14,792 bases of DNA from NCBI GenBank assembly GCA_002436765.1, contig DJNI01000026.1, forward strand, positions 43,298 through 58,089, read 5' to 3'. The translations under genes and the position numbers were made by a program. The stretch is from Clostridiales bacterium UBA6468. GTDB lineage: Bacteria > Bacillota > Clostridia > Oscillospirales > Oscillospiraceae. The notes beneath the pieces are model-generated. The model did not search any database. It was not told the origin of the DNA and saw only the letters and a list, made by a program, of their open reading frames with translations. This document shows, piece by piece, positions 1 to 7,133 of this stretch. Within the stretch, counting starts at the first letter, position 1, and the number at the start of each line of letters is the position of its first letter.

Positions 1-23
1 ACTAAAGTCTTGTCTTCGTACAT
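1..23 (-). CDS. Start of a small zinc-ribbon protein (partial, runs off the left edge)
   Basis: Reading leftward from the ATG at 23, the first codons give MYEDKTL. This matches the start I recall for a short, widely conserved Firmicutes zinc-ribbon protein (MYEDKTLVCK...), whose cysteines would lie outside the window. A good ribosome binding site (AGAGAGGT, complement of about 31-38) lies nine bases upstream of the ATG, and a consensus promoter lies about 100 bases upstream. Only seven full codons are visible, so the identity rests on memory of the family's first residues plus the promoter and ribosome binding site. The function of the family is unknown; metal binding is inferred from its later CxxC motifs, which are not seen here. 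Confidence 0.55.
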
Positions 24-128
24 TGGAAAATACCTCTCTTCGGTTAGTTGTTGCCCCGTGAAATCCCACTGGATGAATGTTATAACGCAGGGTCGGTTAA
101 TTTGCGGCAATCTCATGCCACAAACCGG

Positions 129-156
129 ATTATACCACACGAAATCCTTTTGTCAA
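129..156 (-). promoter_or_regulatory. Consensus sigma-A promoter for the leftward zinc-ribbon gene
   Basis: On the minus strand there is a perfect TTGACA (151-156) and a perfect TATAAT (129-134) with a 16-bp spacer. Transcription would start near 122 and run leftward, giving a leader of about 100 bases before the ATG at 23. I see no clear riboswitch or hairpin in that leader. Confidence 0.75.
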
Positions 157-166
157 TCCTTTATGA

Positions 167-186
167 AAAAAATTCCTGAATTTTTT
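167..186. terminator. A/T-rich perfect palindrome downstream of ruvB
   Basis: A 20-bp perfect palindrome has nine-base arms (AAAAAATTC / GAATTTTTT) around CT. It lies about 50 bases past the ruvB stop and just upstream of the leftward promoter. It could be a weak terminator for the ruv transcript or an A/T-rich UP-like element for the next promoter. The stem has only two G-C pairs, so termination is doubtful. The rest of the 24-234 gap holds only the leftward promoter and leader. Confidence 0.25.
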
Positions 187-234
187 GCGGATTTGTGCAA
201 CTTGAAGTAGTGACAGACTGGCGGCAAGCCCCGG

Positions 235-1272
235 TCAGATGGAAAACCGGGACTGCCCCTCGTAGGCAATGTGCAGATGGTCGTAGGCCGGCGCCGTCAC
301 GCAGCGCCCTCGGGGGGTGCGGGTGAGAAAGCCCAGCTGCATGAGATACGGCTCGTAGACATCTTCCAGGGTCACGGCTTCCTCGCCGATGGTAGCGGCA
401 AGGGTTTCCAGTCCCACGGGGCCGCCGCCGTAGTTCTGGATGATGGCGGTGAGCATCCGGCGGTCGATGTTGTCAAGTCCCAGCTTGTCCACCTCCAGAC
501 GGCGCAGAGCAAGGTCGGCGGCCTCCTTCGTGATGGTGCCGTCCCCCATGACCTCGGCGAAATCCCGCACCCGGCGGAGGAAGCGGTTGGCAATCCGGGG
601 GGTGCCCCGGCTGCGGGAGGCGATCTCCATGGCGCCCTTGGGGTCGATGGGCATTCCCAGAATGGCGGCGGAGCGGGTGACGATCTTCGCCAGCTCCTCC
701 GGGGTGTACAGCTCCAAGCGCAGATTGACGCCGAACCGGTCACGCAACGGCGCAGACAGCTGGCCTGCCCGGGTGGTCGCGCCCACCAGGGTGAACTTCG
801 GCAGATCCAGCCGGATGGAGTTGGCGCTGGGGCCTTTGCCTACGATAATATCGATGGCAAAATCCTCCATGGCGGGGTAGAGGATCTCCTCCACCACCCG
901 GTTCAGGCGGTGAATTTCGTCGATGAACAGGATGTCGCCGGGGTTCAGGTTGGTCAGCAGCGCCGCCAGGTCGCCGGGCTTTTCGATGGCGGGGCCGGAG
1001 GTGATGCGGATGTTCACGCCCATTTCGTTGGCGATAACGCCCGCCAGGGTGGTCTTGCCCAGACCGGGAGGGCCGTACAGCAGGGTGTGATCCAGAGGCT
1101 CTCCCCGCCGCCGGGCGGCTTCAATATAAATGGACAGATTTCCCTTGGCCTTTTCCTGCCCGGTGTAGTCGGAAAGGAGCTTCGGCCGCAGACCGATCTC
1201 CCCCGCGTCCTGGGGCGCGAAGGTGGGGGAAACGATGGGGGTATCCAGTTCCTGAGAAAATTCGAGACTCAT
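235..1272 (-). CDS. ruvB: RuvB, Holliday junction branch-migration ATPase
   Basis: A 345-residue AAA+ motor that drives branch migration of Holliday junctions as hexameric rings on either side of a RuvA tetramer. The sequence shows Walker A GPPGLGKT at residues 67-74, Walker B LFIDE at 115-119, sensor-1 GATTRAG at 164-170, and the arginine-finger segment APLRDRFG at 174-181. The C-terminal winged-helix part ends with the family-typical RTPRGR stretch. Length matches the family (about 335-345). The start is set by GGAGG a few bases upstream of the ATG. It is the last gene of the minus-strand ruv operon, but a 255-base hairpin-rich spacer separates it from ruvA, whereas these two genes are usually adjacent. 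Confidence 0.98.
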   Translation of the reverse strand: MSLEFSQELDTPIVSPTFAPQDAGEIGLRPKLLSDYTGQEKAKGNLSIYIEAARRRGEPLDHTLLYGPPGLGKTTLAGVIANEMGVNIRITSGPAIEKPGDLAALLTNLNPGDILFIDEIHRLNRVVEEILYPAMEDFAIDIIVGKGPSANSIRLDLPKFTLVGATTRAGQLSAPLRDRFGVNLRLELYTPEELAKIVTRSAAILGMPIDPKGAMEIASRSRGTPRIANRFLRRVRDFAEVMGDGTITKEAADLALRRLEVDKLGLDNIDRRMLTAIIQNYGGGPVGLETLAATIGEEAVTLEDVYEPYLMQLGFLTRTPRGRCVTAPAYDHLHIAYEGQSRFSI

Positions 1273-1289
1273 AGTTTACCTCCGAAAAC

Positions 1290-1512
1290 TGTCCAAAAAG
1301 GCCAGCGGCCTTTTTGGACAAGGGGATTGCAGTCTGCTGCGCGCACGCCTTGGCCGCCATAGGCGGCCAAGGCGCACACTTCGCAGCCTGTAAGGTATTT
1401 TCTGCCAGGTACACGCCCCGGCAGAAAATGATCTGACTTTATTTGCCGCCTGCGGGCGGCAAACTCTGCGAGGCTTTTCAAGATTTCAATTGGAGTCCTA
1501 TATAAAGTCAGA
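1290..1512. repeat. Array of nested hairpins in the ruvA-ruvB spacer
   Basis: The 255-base gap between ruvA and ruvB holds no convincing gene but at least five inverted repeats. (a) 1290-1303/1307-1320: 14-bp perfect stem with a 3-base loop. (b) 1346-1358/1362-1374: 13-bp perfect stem (CGCCTTGGCCGCC arm) with a 3-base loop. (c) 1397-1406/1420-1429: 10 bp. (d) 1442-1450/1455-1463: 9-bp stem with a 4-base loop. (e) 1432-1442/1502-1512: 11-bp arms that enclose (d). An additional 8-bp pair lies at 1475-1482/1520-1527. Hairpin (a) ends just before the ruvB ribosome binding site. None is followed by a run of U in the transcript, so these do not look like simple terminators. An inserted mosaic repeat or an mRNA-stability or translation element is more likely. 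Confidence 0.75.
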
Positions 1513-1527
1513 GTTGTTGCTTGAAAA

Positions 1528-2133
1528 TCAGCCCTTCATCACCATGGCGCGGAGGGCAAAGCGCACCATTTCCTCGGTGCTTGCGTTCGGATCGACGCCT
1601 TTGAGGGCGGCGGAGATCTCCACGGGGGAGTAGCCCAGCTCCTGCAAGGCAGCTCGCGCCATGGCGGCTGCGCCGCCGGTCTGCGCCGGGGCGACGGAGG
1701 GTGTACCGGCGGAAAAATCCAGCTCCATGCCGCTTCCGCCGATTTTTTCCTTCAGCTCCAGAATGATGCGCTGGGCGAGCTTCTTGCCCACACCCTGAGC
1801 GGCGGTGAGCATCTTCTCGTCCCCGGTCATGACGGCCAGGGTGAAATTCTGGGGCCCGCCGGAGGACAGAATCGCCAGGGCGGCCTTGGGGCCGACACCA
1901 TTGACGGAGGTCAGCAGCTCAAAGCACCGCTGTTCTTCCCGGCTGATAAAGCCGTACAGGTCGAAGGCGTCCTCCCGGATGGACTCGGTAATGTACAGCC
2001 GGGCGTTCTGGTTCAGCTTCAGCTGACCGGCGGTGTAAGCGGTAATGCGGCAGCCGTAGCCCACGCCGCCGCAGTCGATGACGGCCAGACCCGGTTCCAG
2101 TATGGCAACCGTGCCGGAAACGTAATACAGCAT
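1528..2133 (-). CDS. ruvA: RuvA, Holliday junction-binding subunit
   Basis: A 201-residue protein that forms the tetramer gripping the four-way junction and loads RuvB. It begins MLYYVSGTV, the typical OB-fold start, and has two helix-hairpin-helix segments (VNGVGPKAALAILS and AQGVGKKLAQRIILEL), an A/P-rich flexible linker, and a C-terminal RuvB-binding domain (from about residue 150). Length matches the family (about 200). The frame stays open 30 codons upstream, but the start at 2133 is fixed by GGAGG seven bases before the ATG and by homology. It starts 26 bases after the ruvC stop, consistent with one transcript. Confidence 0.97.
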   Translation of the reverse strand: MLYYVSGTVAILEPGLAVIDCGGVGYGCRITAYTAGQLKLNQNARLYITESIREDAFDLYGFISREEQRCFELLTSVNGVGPKAALAILSSGGPQNFTLAVMTGDEKMLTAAQGVGKKLAQRIILELKEKIGGSGMELDFSAGTPSVAPAQTGGAAAMARAALQELGYSPVEISAALKGVDPNASTEEMVRFALRAMVMKG

Positions 2134-2159
2134 CGAGGTTCCTCCAAATGTAATGTTTG

Positions 2160-2669
2160 TCAAATGCCGTTCTGCTTTTGGGTGGCCTGCGCCAGAAGGG
2201 ACGTGCTGGAACGGGCGTGGCACAGGGCAATGGCGATGGCGTCGGCGGCGTCGTCGGGCTTGGGCATGGCCTGCAAATGGAGCAGCCGTTTGGTCATGTC
2301 CTGCACCTGATGCTTGCTGGCGTTGCCGTAGCCCACCACGGCCTGCTTGACCTGCATGGGCTTGTATTCAAAAACGGGCAGCCCCGCCTGATGGATGGCC
2401 AGAAGAATGACCCCCCGGCTCTGGGCAACGTTGATGCCCGTGGTGACGTTCTGACCGAAGAACAGCTCTTCAATGGCCACCGCCTCCGGCTGCGCCGTTT
2501 GCAGCAGCTGGGTCATGTCGTTGTAAATGACCTCAAGCCGCCAGGGAAAATCCGTGTTGGGGGGCGTGATGATGGCGCCGCAGCCCAGCAGCCGGTACTG
2601 CCCCCGCCGGGCGTCGATCAGGCCGAAGCCCGTAATGCCGTAGCCGGGGTCGATCCCCAGGATCTTCAT
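2160..2669 (-). CDS. ruvC: RuvC, Holliday junction resolvase
   Basis: A 169-residue RNase H-fold endonuclease that cuts Holliday junctions symmetrically. The four acidic metal-binding residues are visible: Asp7 (LGIDPG), Glu67 (VAIEELFF), and Asp140 and Asp143 (PDDAADA). The frame is open 30 codons further upstream, but the start at 2669 is supported by the exact family start MKILGIDPG and a GGAGG site just upstream. The ATG overlaps the TGA of the preceding small membrane-protein gene by one base (TGATG), so the two are probably translationally coupled. It lies upstream of ruvA in the same operon. Confidence 0.97.
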   Translation of the reverse strand: MKILGIDPGYGITGFGLIDARRGQYRLLGCGAIITPPNTDFPWRLEVIYNDMTQLLQTAQPEAVAIEELFFGQNVTTGINVAQSRGVILLAIHQAGLPVFEYKPMQVKQAVVGYGNASKHQVQDMTKRLLHLQAMPKPDDAADAIAIALCHARSSTSLLAQATQKQNGI

Positions 2670-2818
2670 CAGAACCGTCCTCCGGCAAGGTTGATGATCT
2701 GGGCGATCACCAGCAGAAGGAAAAGCACAAGTCCGACCCTCGCTGCCCACAGCTGCCATTTCGGGCGGGGGACGTAGCCTTCCTCCTTGGGCTGCACGGT
2801 TTCATCGGTTTGCTCCAT
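2669..2818 (-). CDS. 49-residue single-span membrane protein, first gene of the ruv operon
   Basis: This short frame starts at the ATG at 2818 and stops at the TGA at 2669-2671. The product has a charged, proline-containing N-terminus (residues 1-20, with MEQTDETVQPKEEG), then tryptophans 21 and 24 and Arg27, then one hydrophobic segment at about 28-45 (VGLVLFLLLVIAQIINLA). GAGGTG lies six bases upstream of the ATG and an extended -10 promoter just before that. The stop shares one base with the ruvC start. I do not recognise a named family. By the usual positive-inside rule the arginine/lysine-bearing N-terminus would be cytoplasmic. Codon usage looks like that of its neighbours. Its role is unknown. 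Confidence 0.75.
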   Translation of the reverse strand: MEQTDETVQPKEEGYVPRPKWQLWAARVGLVLFLLLVIAQIINLAGGRF

Positions 2819-2838
2819 AACATTCACCTCTTCCCACT

Positions 2839-2847
2839 ATCATAACA
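2839..2847 (-). promoter_or_regulatory. Extended -10 promoter of the ruv operon
   Basis: The minus strand reads TGTTATGAT, an extended -10 (TGnTATGAT). It would start transcription near 2832, leaving a leader of only about 14 bases before the small membrane-protein ATG. No good -35 box is visible at 16-17 bp, which is common when the TG extension is present. There is no LexA-type box that I can recognise. Confidence 0.5.
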
Positions 2848-2868
2848 CATTTGTTTTGATTTGACTAG

Positions 2869-3028
2869 AGCCTATCTGAAAAATGTCAAAACGCCCGGAC
2901 AGCGGCTCTTTTTGCCCTGCGCCGCACCATTTCCCCTTGGAATACATCCAGTATTCCTGCGGGAAAATGGCTTGCGCAGAGCAAAAATCCCTCGCTGCCG
3001 GACATTTCGCCATCTTCCAGATATGGCT
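2869..3028. repeat. Palindromic repeat, copy 1 (between ruv promoter and eutG)
   Basis: A 160-bp imperfect palindrome over its whole length. The ends AGCC-TATCTG and CAGATATGGCT are near-complementary; the middle is the hairpin GGAATAC-atcca-GTATTCC at 2939-2957. It is about 86% identical by hand count to the copy at 13787-13947, in the same orientation (about 22 mismatches and one missing base near 2872). The CTGCGC/GCGCAG pair (2917-2922/2974-2979) is CTGTGC/GCACAG in the other copy, a compensatory change that preserves pairing. On the plus strand it is followed by eight T at 3033-3040, so it could end or attenuate rightward transcription. Frames crossing it are not convincing genes. The rest of the 2848-3105 gap shows no clear promoter for eutG and no recognisable riboswitch. 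Confidence 0.85.
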
Positions 3029-3105
3029 TATCTTTTTTTTAATTTTGGCAATACATGTTTTTCGTTCCATGGGAAATACTAGCGCTGAAAAGGCGGTGCA
3101 TATTT

Positions 3106-4188
3106 ATGGAGGAGTTTCAGTGTAAGACCACGATTTATTCCGGCCCCGGCGCGGTTTCGGCGCTGGCGGGGATGGGGGGTGAGCGGCTGATGCTGGTGAC
3201 GGACCCGTTTTTCATGAAAAACGGCACGGCGCAGCGGATCGCTCAGACGGCAAACTGCGCTCAGGTGGAGTATTTTGATAAGGTGCAGCCCGACCCGTCC
3301 GTGGAGCTGGCGGCGGAGGGGACGGCGCGGCTGAAGGAATTTTCCCCGGACTTGCTGGTGGCGCTGGGCGGGGGCAGCGCCATGGACTGCGCCAAGGCCA
3401 TGGCCTACTTCGCAAAGGGAAGCTACAAGCTGGTCGCCATTCCCACGACCTCCGGCTCCGGCTCGGAGGTGACGGATTTTGCCATCCTGACCCACAACAA
3501 GGTCAAGCATCCACTGGTTGACAAGCGTCTGCGCCCCGACGCGGCGATTCTGGACAGCGACCTGTTGCAGGATCTGCCAAAGGGGCTGATCGCCGAGACT
3601 GGGTTCGACGCCCTGAGCCACGCGGTGGAAGCCTACGGGGCGAAAAATGCGGGGGCGATGACGGATCTGTACGCCCGGGAGGCCTTCAGCAGCGCCTTTG
3701 CCGCCCTCCCGGCCTCCTACGCGGGGCGAAAGGACGTGCGCTTGAAGGTGCATCAGGCGGCGACCATGGCGGGCATTGCCTTTACGCAGGCGGGGCTGGG
3801 GTTATGCCACGCCATGGCGCATAGTCTGGGCGGGCTGTTCCACGTCCCCCACGGGCGGCTGAACGCCATTTTGCTGCCATCGGTGATCACCTGCAACGCC
3901 CATGTGGCGGCGAAGAAATACGCCGAGCTGGCAAGAGCCGCGGGGATCGGCGGCAGCGCCGACACCATCGCCGTGCGGAATCTGAAAAACGGCCTTGTGC
4001 GTCTGCGCCGGGAGCTGAACCTTCCGGAGACCCTGGCGCAGGCGGGGGTAGACCCCCGGTCGGTGTGGCGCAGCGCGGAGCAGATCGTAAAGGCTACGCT
4101 GGAAGACCCCTGCTGCAAGACGAATCCCATGGAAGCGGAGGACTTTCTGGTGCGGCGGATTCTGGAAGAGGTGACCGGCCGTGTCTGA
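3106..4188 (+). CDS. eutG: EutG-type iron-containing alcohol dehydrogenase
   Basis: A 360-residue group III (iron-dependent) alcohol dehydrogenase, expected to reduce acetaldehyde to ethanol and regenerate NAD inside the microcompartment. The sequence shows the nucleotide-binding GGGSAMDCAK at residues 88-97 and PTTSGSGSE at 113-121. The four iron ligands are Asp168, His172, His235 and His249, with the family's H-x13-H spacing. It is shorter than enterobacterial EutG (about 395), mainly at the N-terminus, and I see no encapsulation peptide. The frame is open to 3055, but AAGGCGGTG about eight bases before the ATG at 3106 supports the shorter start. It is the first gene of the eut operon, overlapping eutA by eight bases. 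EutG is preferred over another Fe-alcohol dehydrogenase because of context. Confidence 0.9.
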   Translation: MEEFQCKTTIYSGPGAVSALAGMGGERLMLVTDPFFMKNGTAQRIAQTANCAQVEYFDKVQPDPSVELAAEGTARLKEFSPDLLVALGGGSAMDCAKAMAYFAKGSYKLVAIPTTSGSGSEVTDFAILTHNKVKHPLVDKRLRPDAAILDSDLLQDLPKGLIAETGFDALSHAVEAYGAKNAGAMTDLYAREAFSSAFAALPASYAGRKDVRLKVHQAATMAGIAFTQAGLGLCHAMAHSLGGLFHVPHGRLNAILLPSVITCNAHVAAKKYAELARAAGIGGSADTIAVRNLKNGLVRLRRELNLPETLAQAGVDPRSVWRSAEQIVKATLEDPCCKTNPMEAEDFLVRRILEEVTGRV

Positions 4189-5533
4189 CATTCTGCGAAG
4201 CGTGGGACTGGACGTGGGAACCACCTCCACCCAGATGATCTTCTCGGGGCTGACGGTGGAAAACAAGGCGTCGGGCTTCGCGGTGCCGGAAATGGAGATC
4301 GCCCGGCGGGACATCCGCTACCGCAGTCCGGTGTATTTTACGCCCCTGCTGGACGAAAGCCACGTGGACGCCGGGGCGCTGCGGGAGCTGGTGGCGGAGG
4401 AGTACCGGAAGGCGGGCATCCGCCGGGAAAGCGTGGACACCGGCGCCATCATCATCACGGGGGAGACCAGCCGCAAGGAAAACGCCCGGGCGGTGCTGGA
4501 CGCTCTGTCGGATTTTGCCGGGGAGTTCGTGGTGGCGACGGCCGGCCCCGATCTGGAAAGCGTGCTGGCCGCCAAAGGCGCGGGGGCGGTGGACTTTTCC
4601 CGGCAGACGGGAAAGACGGTGCTGCACATGGACATCGGCGGCGGCACCAGCAACCTTGCGCTGCTCTGCGACGGGAAAATCGAGAGAACCGGCTGCCTGA
4701 ACGTGGGCGGGCGGCTGCTGAAATTTGACGGCGGCGGCACCGTCACCTACGTTTCCCCGGTGCTGGGAGGGTTGTGCGAGCTGAAACCGGGGGACAAGGC
4801 AAGCCCCGGGCAGGTGAAAGCCGTTGCCGAGATCCTGACCCAGGCACTGGAAATGGCGGCGGGGCTGCGGGAGGAAACGCCTCTGCTGGAGAGGCTGACC
4901 ACCCGGGAGGCGGGGCGGTTTGCCCCCTGCCGGGAGCGGAAGTTGGTCATTTCCTTCTCCGGCGGCGTGGCGGACTGTATCGAAAAGGAGCTTCCCTGGC
5001 TGGAATTCGGCGATCTGGGGCCGATCCTGGGGCAGACCATCCGGGAAAGCCGGCTCTGCCAAGGGGAATTTACTCTGGGAAGCGAGACCATCCGCGCCAC
5101 GGTCATCGGCGCGGGCTGCCACAGCGCCCAGCTGTCCGGAAGCACCGTGTTCCATCAGAACGTCCCCTTCCCGCTGAAAAACGTCCCGGTGGTATCGCTG
5201 ACGGACATTTCCCGGGAGGCCATCCGCCGGGAGCTGAATAAGCAGGAGGACGGCGCCATTCTGGCATTCCCGGGGATAAATTCCCCGGGCTACCGGGAGG
5301 TGGCGGCGATGGCGGAGGAGATCGCGGCGGGGACGGGCGGAAAAGCACTGATCTGCTTAGAGCAGGACATGGCCAAGGCGCTGGGACAGGCGCTGGCGCT
5401 TCGTCTCGGCCCCAACGCTCAGATCCTGTGCATCGACCGGGTGAAGGTAAGCGAAGGCAGCTATCTGGACGTGGGCGCCCCGGTGGGGCCGGCTCTGCCG
5501 GTGGTGGTAAAGACTCTGGTTCTCGGAAAATAG
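4181..5533 (+). CDS. eutA: EutA, ethanolamine ammonia-lyase reactivating factor
   Basis: A 450-residue ASKHA-fold ATPase that frees inactivated cobalamin from the EutBC lyase so that fresh adenosylcobalamin can bind. The sequence shows two phosphate-binding signatures, DVGTT at residues 11-15 and MDIGGGTSN at about 150-158, as in the family. Length is close to the E. coli protein (467). Translation starts at a GTG that overlaps the eutG end by eight bases, with GGAAGAGGTG just upstream, suggesting coupled translation. eutC follows after 13 bases. The downstream partner EutT supplies the cofactor. Confidence 0.96.
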   Translation: MSDILRSVGLDVGTTSTQMIFSGLTVENKASGFAVPEMEIARRDIRYRSPVYFTPLLDESHVDAGALRELVAEEYRKAGIRRESVDTGAIIITGETSRKENARAVLDALSDFAGEFVVATAGPDLESVLAAKGAGAVDFSRQTGKTVLHMDIGGGTSNLALLCDGKIERTGCLNVGGRLLKFDGGGTVTYVSPVLGGLCELKPGDKASPGQVKAVAEILTQALEMAAGLREETPLLERLTTREAGRFAPCRERKLVISFSGGVADCIEKELPWLEFGDLGPILGQTIRESRLCQGEFTLGSETIRATVIGAGCHSAQLSGSTVFHQNVPFPLKNVPVVSLTDISREAIRRELNKQEDGAILAFPGINSPGYREVAAMAEEIAAGTGGKALICLEQDMAKALGQALALRLGPNAQILCIDRVKVSEGSYLDVGAPVGPALPVVVKTLVLGK

Positions 5534-5546
5534 AGGGGAGAAGCAC

Positions 5547-6455
5547 ATGAACAAACAGGAACTGGCCGCCATGGTGGCGGAGATATTGAGCGGCATGGAG
5601 CAGGAGCCGCCGGTGAAGGGCGGCGACTACCGCCCCGCCGCGCCCCAGCCGGAGAAAACGCCCACCCCTTACCGGGACGGCGACTTTGTCCCGGATGTGA
5701 CGGCGCTGGACTTACGGAAGCTCTATCTGGTGGAAAATGCCGAAAACGAGGAAAAATTCCGGAAAATGAAGGAAAAGACCCCGGCGCGTCTGGGCAGCGG
5801 CCGGGCGGGGGCGCGGTACAAGACCCTGACCATGCTCCGCTTCCGCGCCGACCATGCGGCGGCGCAGGACGCGGTGTTTTCTCAGGTCAGCGAGGACTTC
5901 GCCGCCAAAAACGGCATGGTGGAGGTCAGAACGAAATGCCGGGACAAGGACGAATACCTGACCCGCCCGGATCTGGGGCGGTGCTTTGACGAGGAAAACC
6001 GGAAAAAAATCCGCGCCGCCATCCCCGGAACGCCCCGGGTGCAGATCGTGGTGGGGGACGGACTTTCCTCCGCCGCCATCACCGCCAACGCCATGGATTG
6101 CCTCGCGGCCATCCGGGACGGACTGAAGCTCAGGGGCATTGACCCGGGAACGCCGATTTTCGTCCGCTACTGCCGGGTGGGCGCGGGAGACGCCATCGGC
6201 GACGTGACGGGGTGCGAGCTGGTGTGTATGCTGGTGGGGGAGCGGCCGGGTCTGGTGACCGACAAGAGCATGTCCGCCTATATCACCTACCAGCCCAGAA
6301 CCGGCGTTTCCGAATCCGCCCGAACGGTGGTGTCCAACATCCATGCCCAGGGTACCCCGGCGGTGGAGGCGGGGGCGCACATCGCGGGGCTGATTGAGAC
6401 GATTCTAAAGAAAAAAGTCTCCGGCGTGGGACTGCATCTGGAGGCGGGGGCATGA
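5547..6455 (+). CDS. eutC: EutC, ethanolamine ammonia-lyase small subunit
   Basis: A 302-residue small subunit of the adenosylcobalamin-dependent lyase that splits ethanolamine to acetaldehyde and ammonia. The C-terminal two thirds carries family segments such as TPARLGSGRAG, VVGDGLSS, FVRYCRVGAGD, CMLVGERPGL and YQPRTGVSESARTVVSNIH. Residues 1-17 (MNKQELAAMVAEILSGM) form a short amphipathic helix followed by a proline-rich linker. This is the known layout of an N-terminal encapsulation peptide that sends the lyase into the shell. A GGGGAGA site precedes the ATG. The stop overlaps eutL as ATGA. Unusually, its partner eutB is not next to it but 1.7 kb downstream, with eutL, eutM and eutT in between. 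Confidence 0.97.
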   Translation: MNKQELAAMVAEILSGMEQEPPVKGGDYRPAAPQPEKTPTPYRDGDFVPDVTALDLRKLYLVENAENEEKFRKMKEKTPARLGSGRAGARYKTLTMLRFRADHAAAQDAVFSQVSEDFAAKNGMVEVRTKCRDKDEYLTRPDLGRCFDEENRKKIRAAIPGTPRVQIVVGDGLSSAAITANAMDCLAAIRDGLKLRGIDPGTPIFVRYCRVGAGDAIGDVTGCELVCMLVGERPGLVTDKSMSAYITYQPRTGVSESARTVVSNIHAQGTPAVEAGAHIAGLIETILKKKVSGVGLHLEAGA

Positions 6456-7081
6456 TTCCGGTGAAGGTTCTGGCGGTGCGGTATCTGGCCAACGCCGCCC
6501 CGGCGCTGTGCCGCCAGCTGGGCGCGCCGGAAGGGTATCCGTCCCTGGGTCTGCTGACCACGGACTGCGACGACGCTACCTACATCGCTCTGGACGCGGC
6601 GACGAAGGCGGCTCAGGTGCAGGTGGCGTACGCCCGCAGTTTTTACGCCGGTGCGGCCAATGCCACCACGCCCTTTGCCGGGGAGGTCATCGGCATTCTG
6701 GCGGCGCAGACCCCCGGAGCGGTGCGAAGCGGCATGGAGGCGGCGCTGGCAGAGCTGGAACGGGTGGGCTTCCGGGACGCGGCGGGAGTGCCGTATCTTG
6801 CCCACACGGTCAGCAGCGTGGGGACGTTTCTGGCGAAGGAAGCGGGCGTGCGCTTAGGCTCGGCGCTGGCCTATCTGATCGCCCCGCCATTGGAGGGCAT
6901 GTACGCCATGGACGCGGCGCTGAAAGCGGCGGACGTGATGTTATGTAAACTTTACGCTCCGCCCAGCGAGACGAATTTCGGCGGCGGATTGCTTGCCGGG
7001 ACGCAAAGCGCCTGCGACGCCGCCTGTATGGCCTTCGCCGATGCGGTAGCGGAGATCGCGGCATCGCCGGTGGAGCGGTAA
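6452..7081 (+). CDS. eutL: EutL, tandem-domain (BMC-T) shell protein
   Basis: A 209-residue shell protein with two fused, circularly permuted BMC domains that forms trimeric tiles with gated pores. Family-typical segments are SLGLLTTDCDDATYIA, YARSFYAGAA, AYLIAPPLEG, YAMDAALKAADV and PPSETNFGGG. Length matches the family (about 219). The ATG overlaps the eutC stop (ATGA), giving tight coupling of a lyase subunit to a shell tile. The 52-base gap to eutM holds a small GGGGA/TCCCC hairpin (7094-7098/7103-7107) and then the eutM ribosome binding site. Confidence 0.97.
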   Translation: MIPVKVLAVRYLANAAPALCRQLGAPEGYPSLGLLTTDCDDATYIALDAATKAAQVQVAYARSFYAGAANATTPFAGEVIGILAAQTPGAVRSGMEAALAELERVGFRDAAGVPYLAHTVSSVGTFLAKEAGVRLGSALAYLIAPPLEGMYAMDAALKAADVMLCKLYAPPSETNFGGGLLAGTQSACDAACMAFADAVAEIAASPVER

Positions 7082-7133
7082 TGGAAAACAGGAGGGGATA
7101 AGTCCCCGCACAATATGAAAGGATGGAAACACG

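Noticed and set aside
271..1362. Long open frame on the plus strand opposite ruvB
   Set aside because: It is antisense to a clear ruvB with all ATPase motifs; the translation is low-complexity G/A/Q/H-rich, as expected from GC-rich shadow frames.
1269..1481. 70-codon minus-strand frame in the ruvA-ruvB spacer
   Set aside because: It runs through several perfect hairpins, which explains the openness and odd composition; no independent sign of coding. It may recur in the genome as a repeat rather than a gene.
1290..1512. CRISPR-like array
   Set aside because: The hairpins differ from one another in sequence and spacing; there is no repeated unit with spacers.
1475..1530. Internal promoter for ruvB on the minus strand (TATATA with a weak TTTCAA)
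   Set aside because: The -35 is poor and the A/T-rich boxes are part of the inverted repeats; not enough to call.
2848..3105. Cobalamin riboswitch or EutV-type paired antitermination hairpins before eutG
   Set aside because: These would be expected in front of some Firmicutes eut genes, but I could not find the B12-box or two small hairpins with the expected loop bases; the gap is mostly the palindrome.
4094..5155. 353-codon open frame opposite eutA
   Set aside because: Shadow of eutA; composition biased and no recognisable domain.
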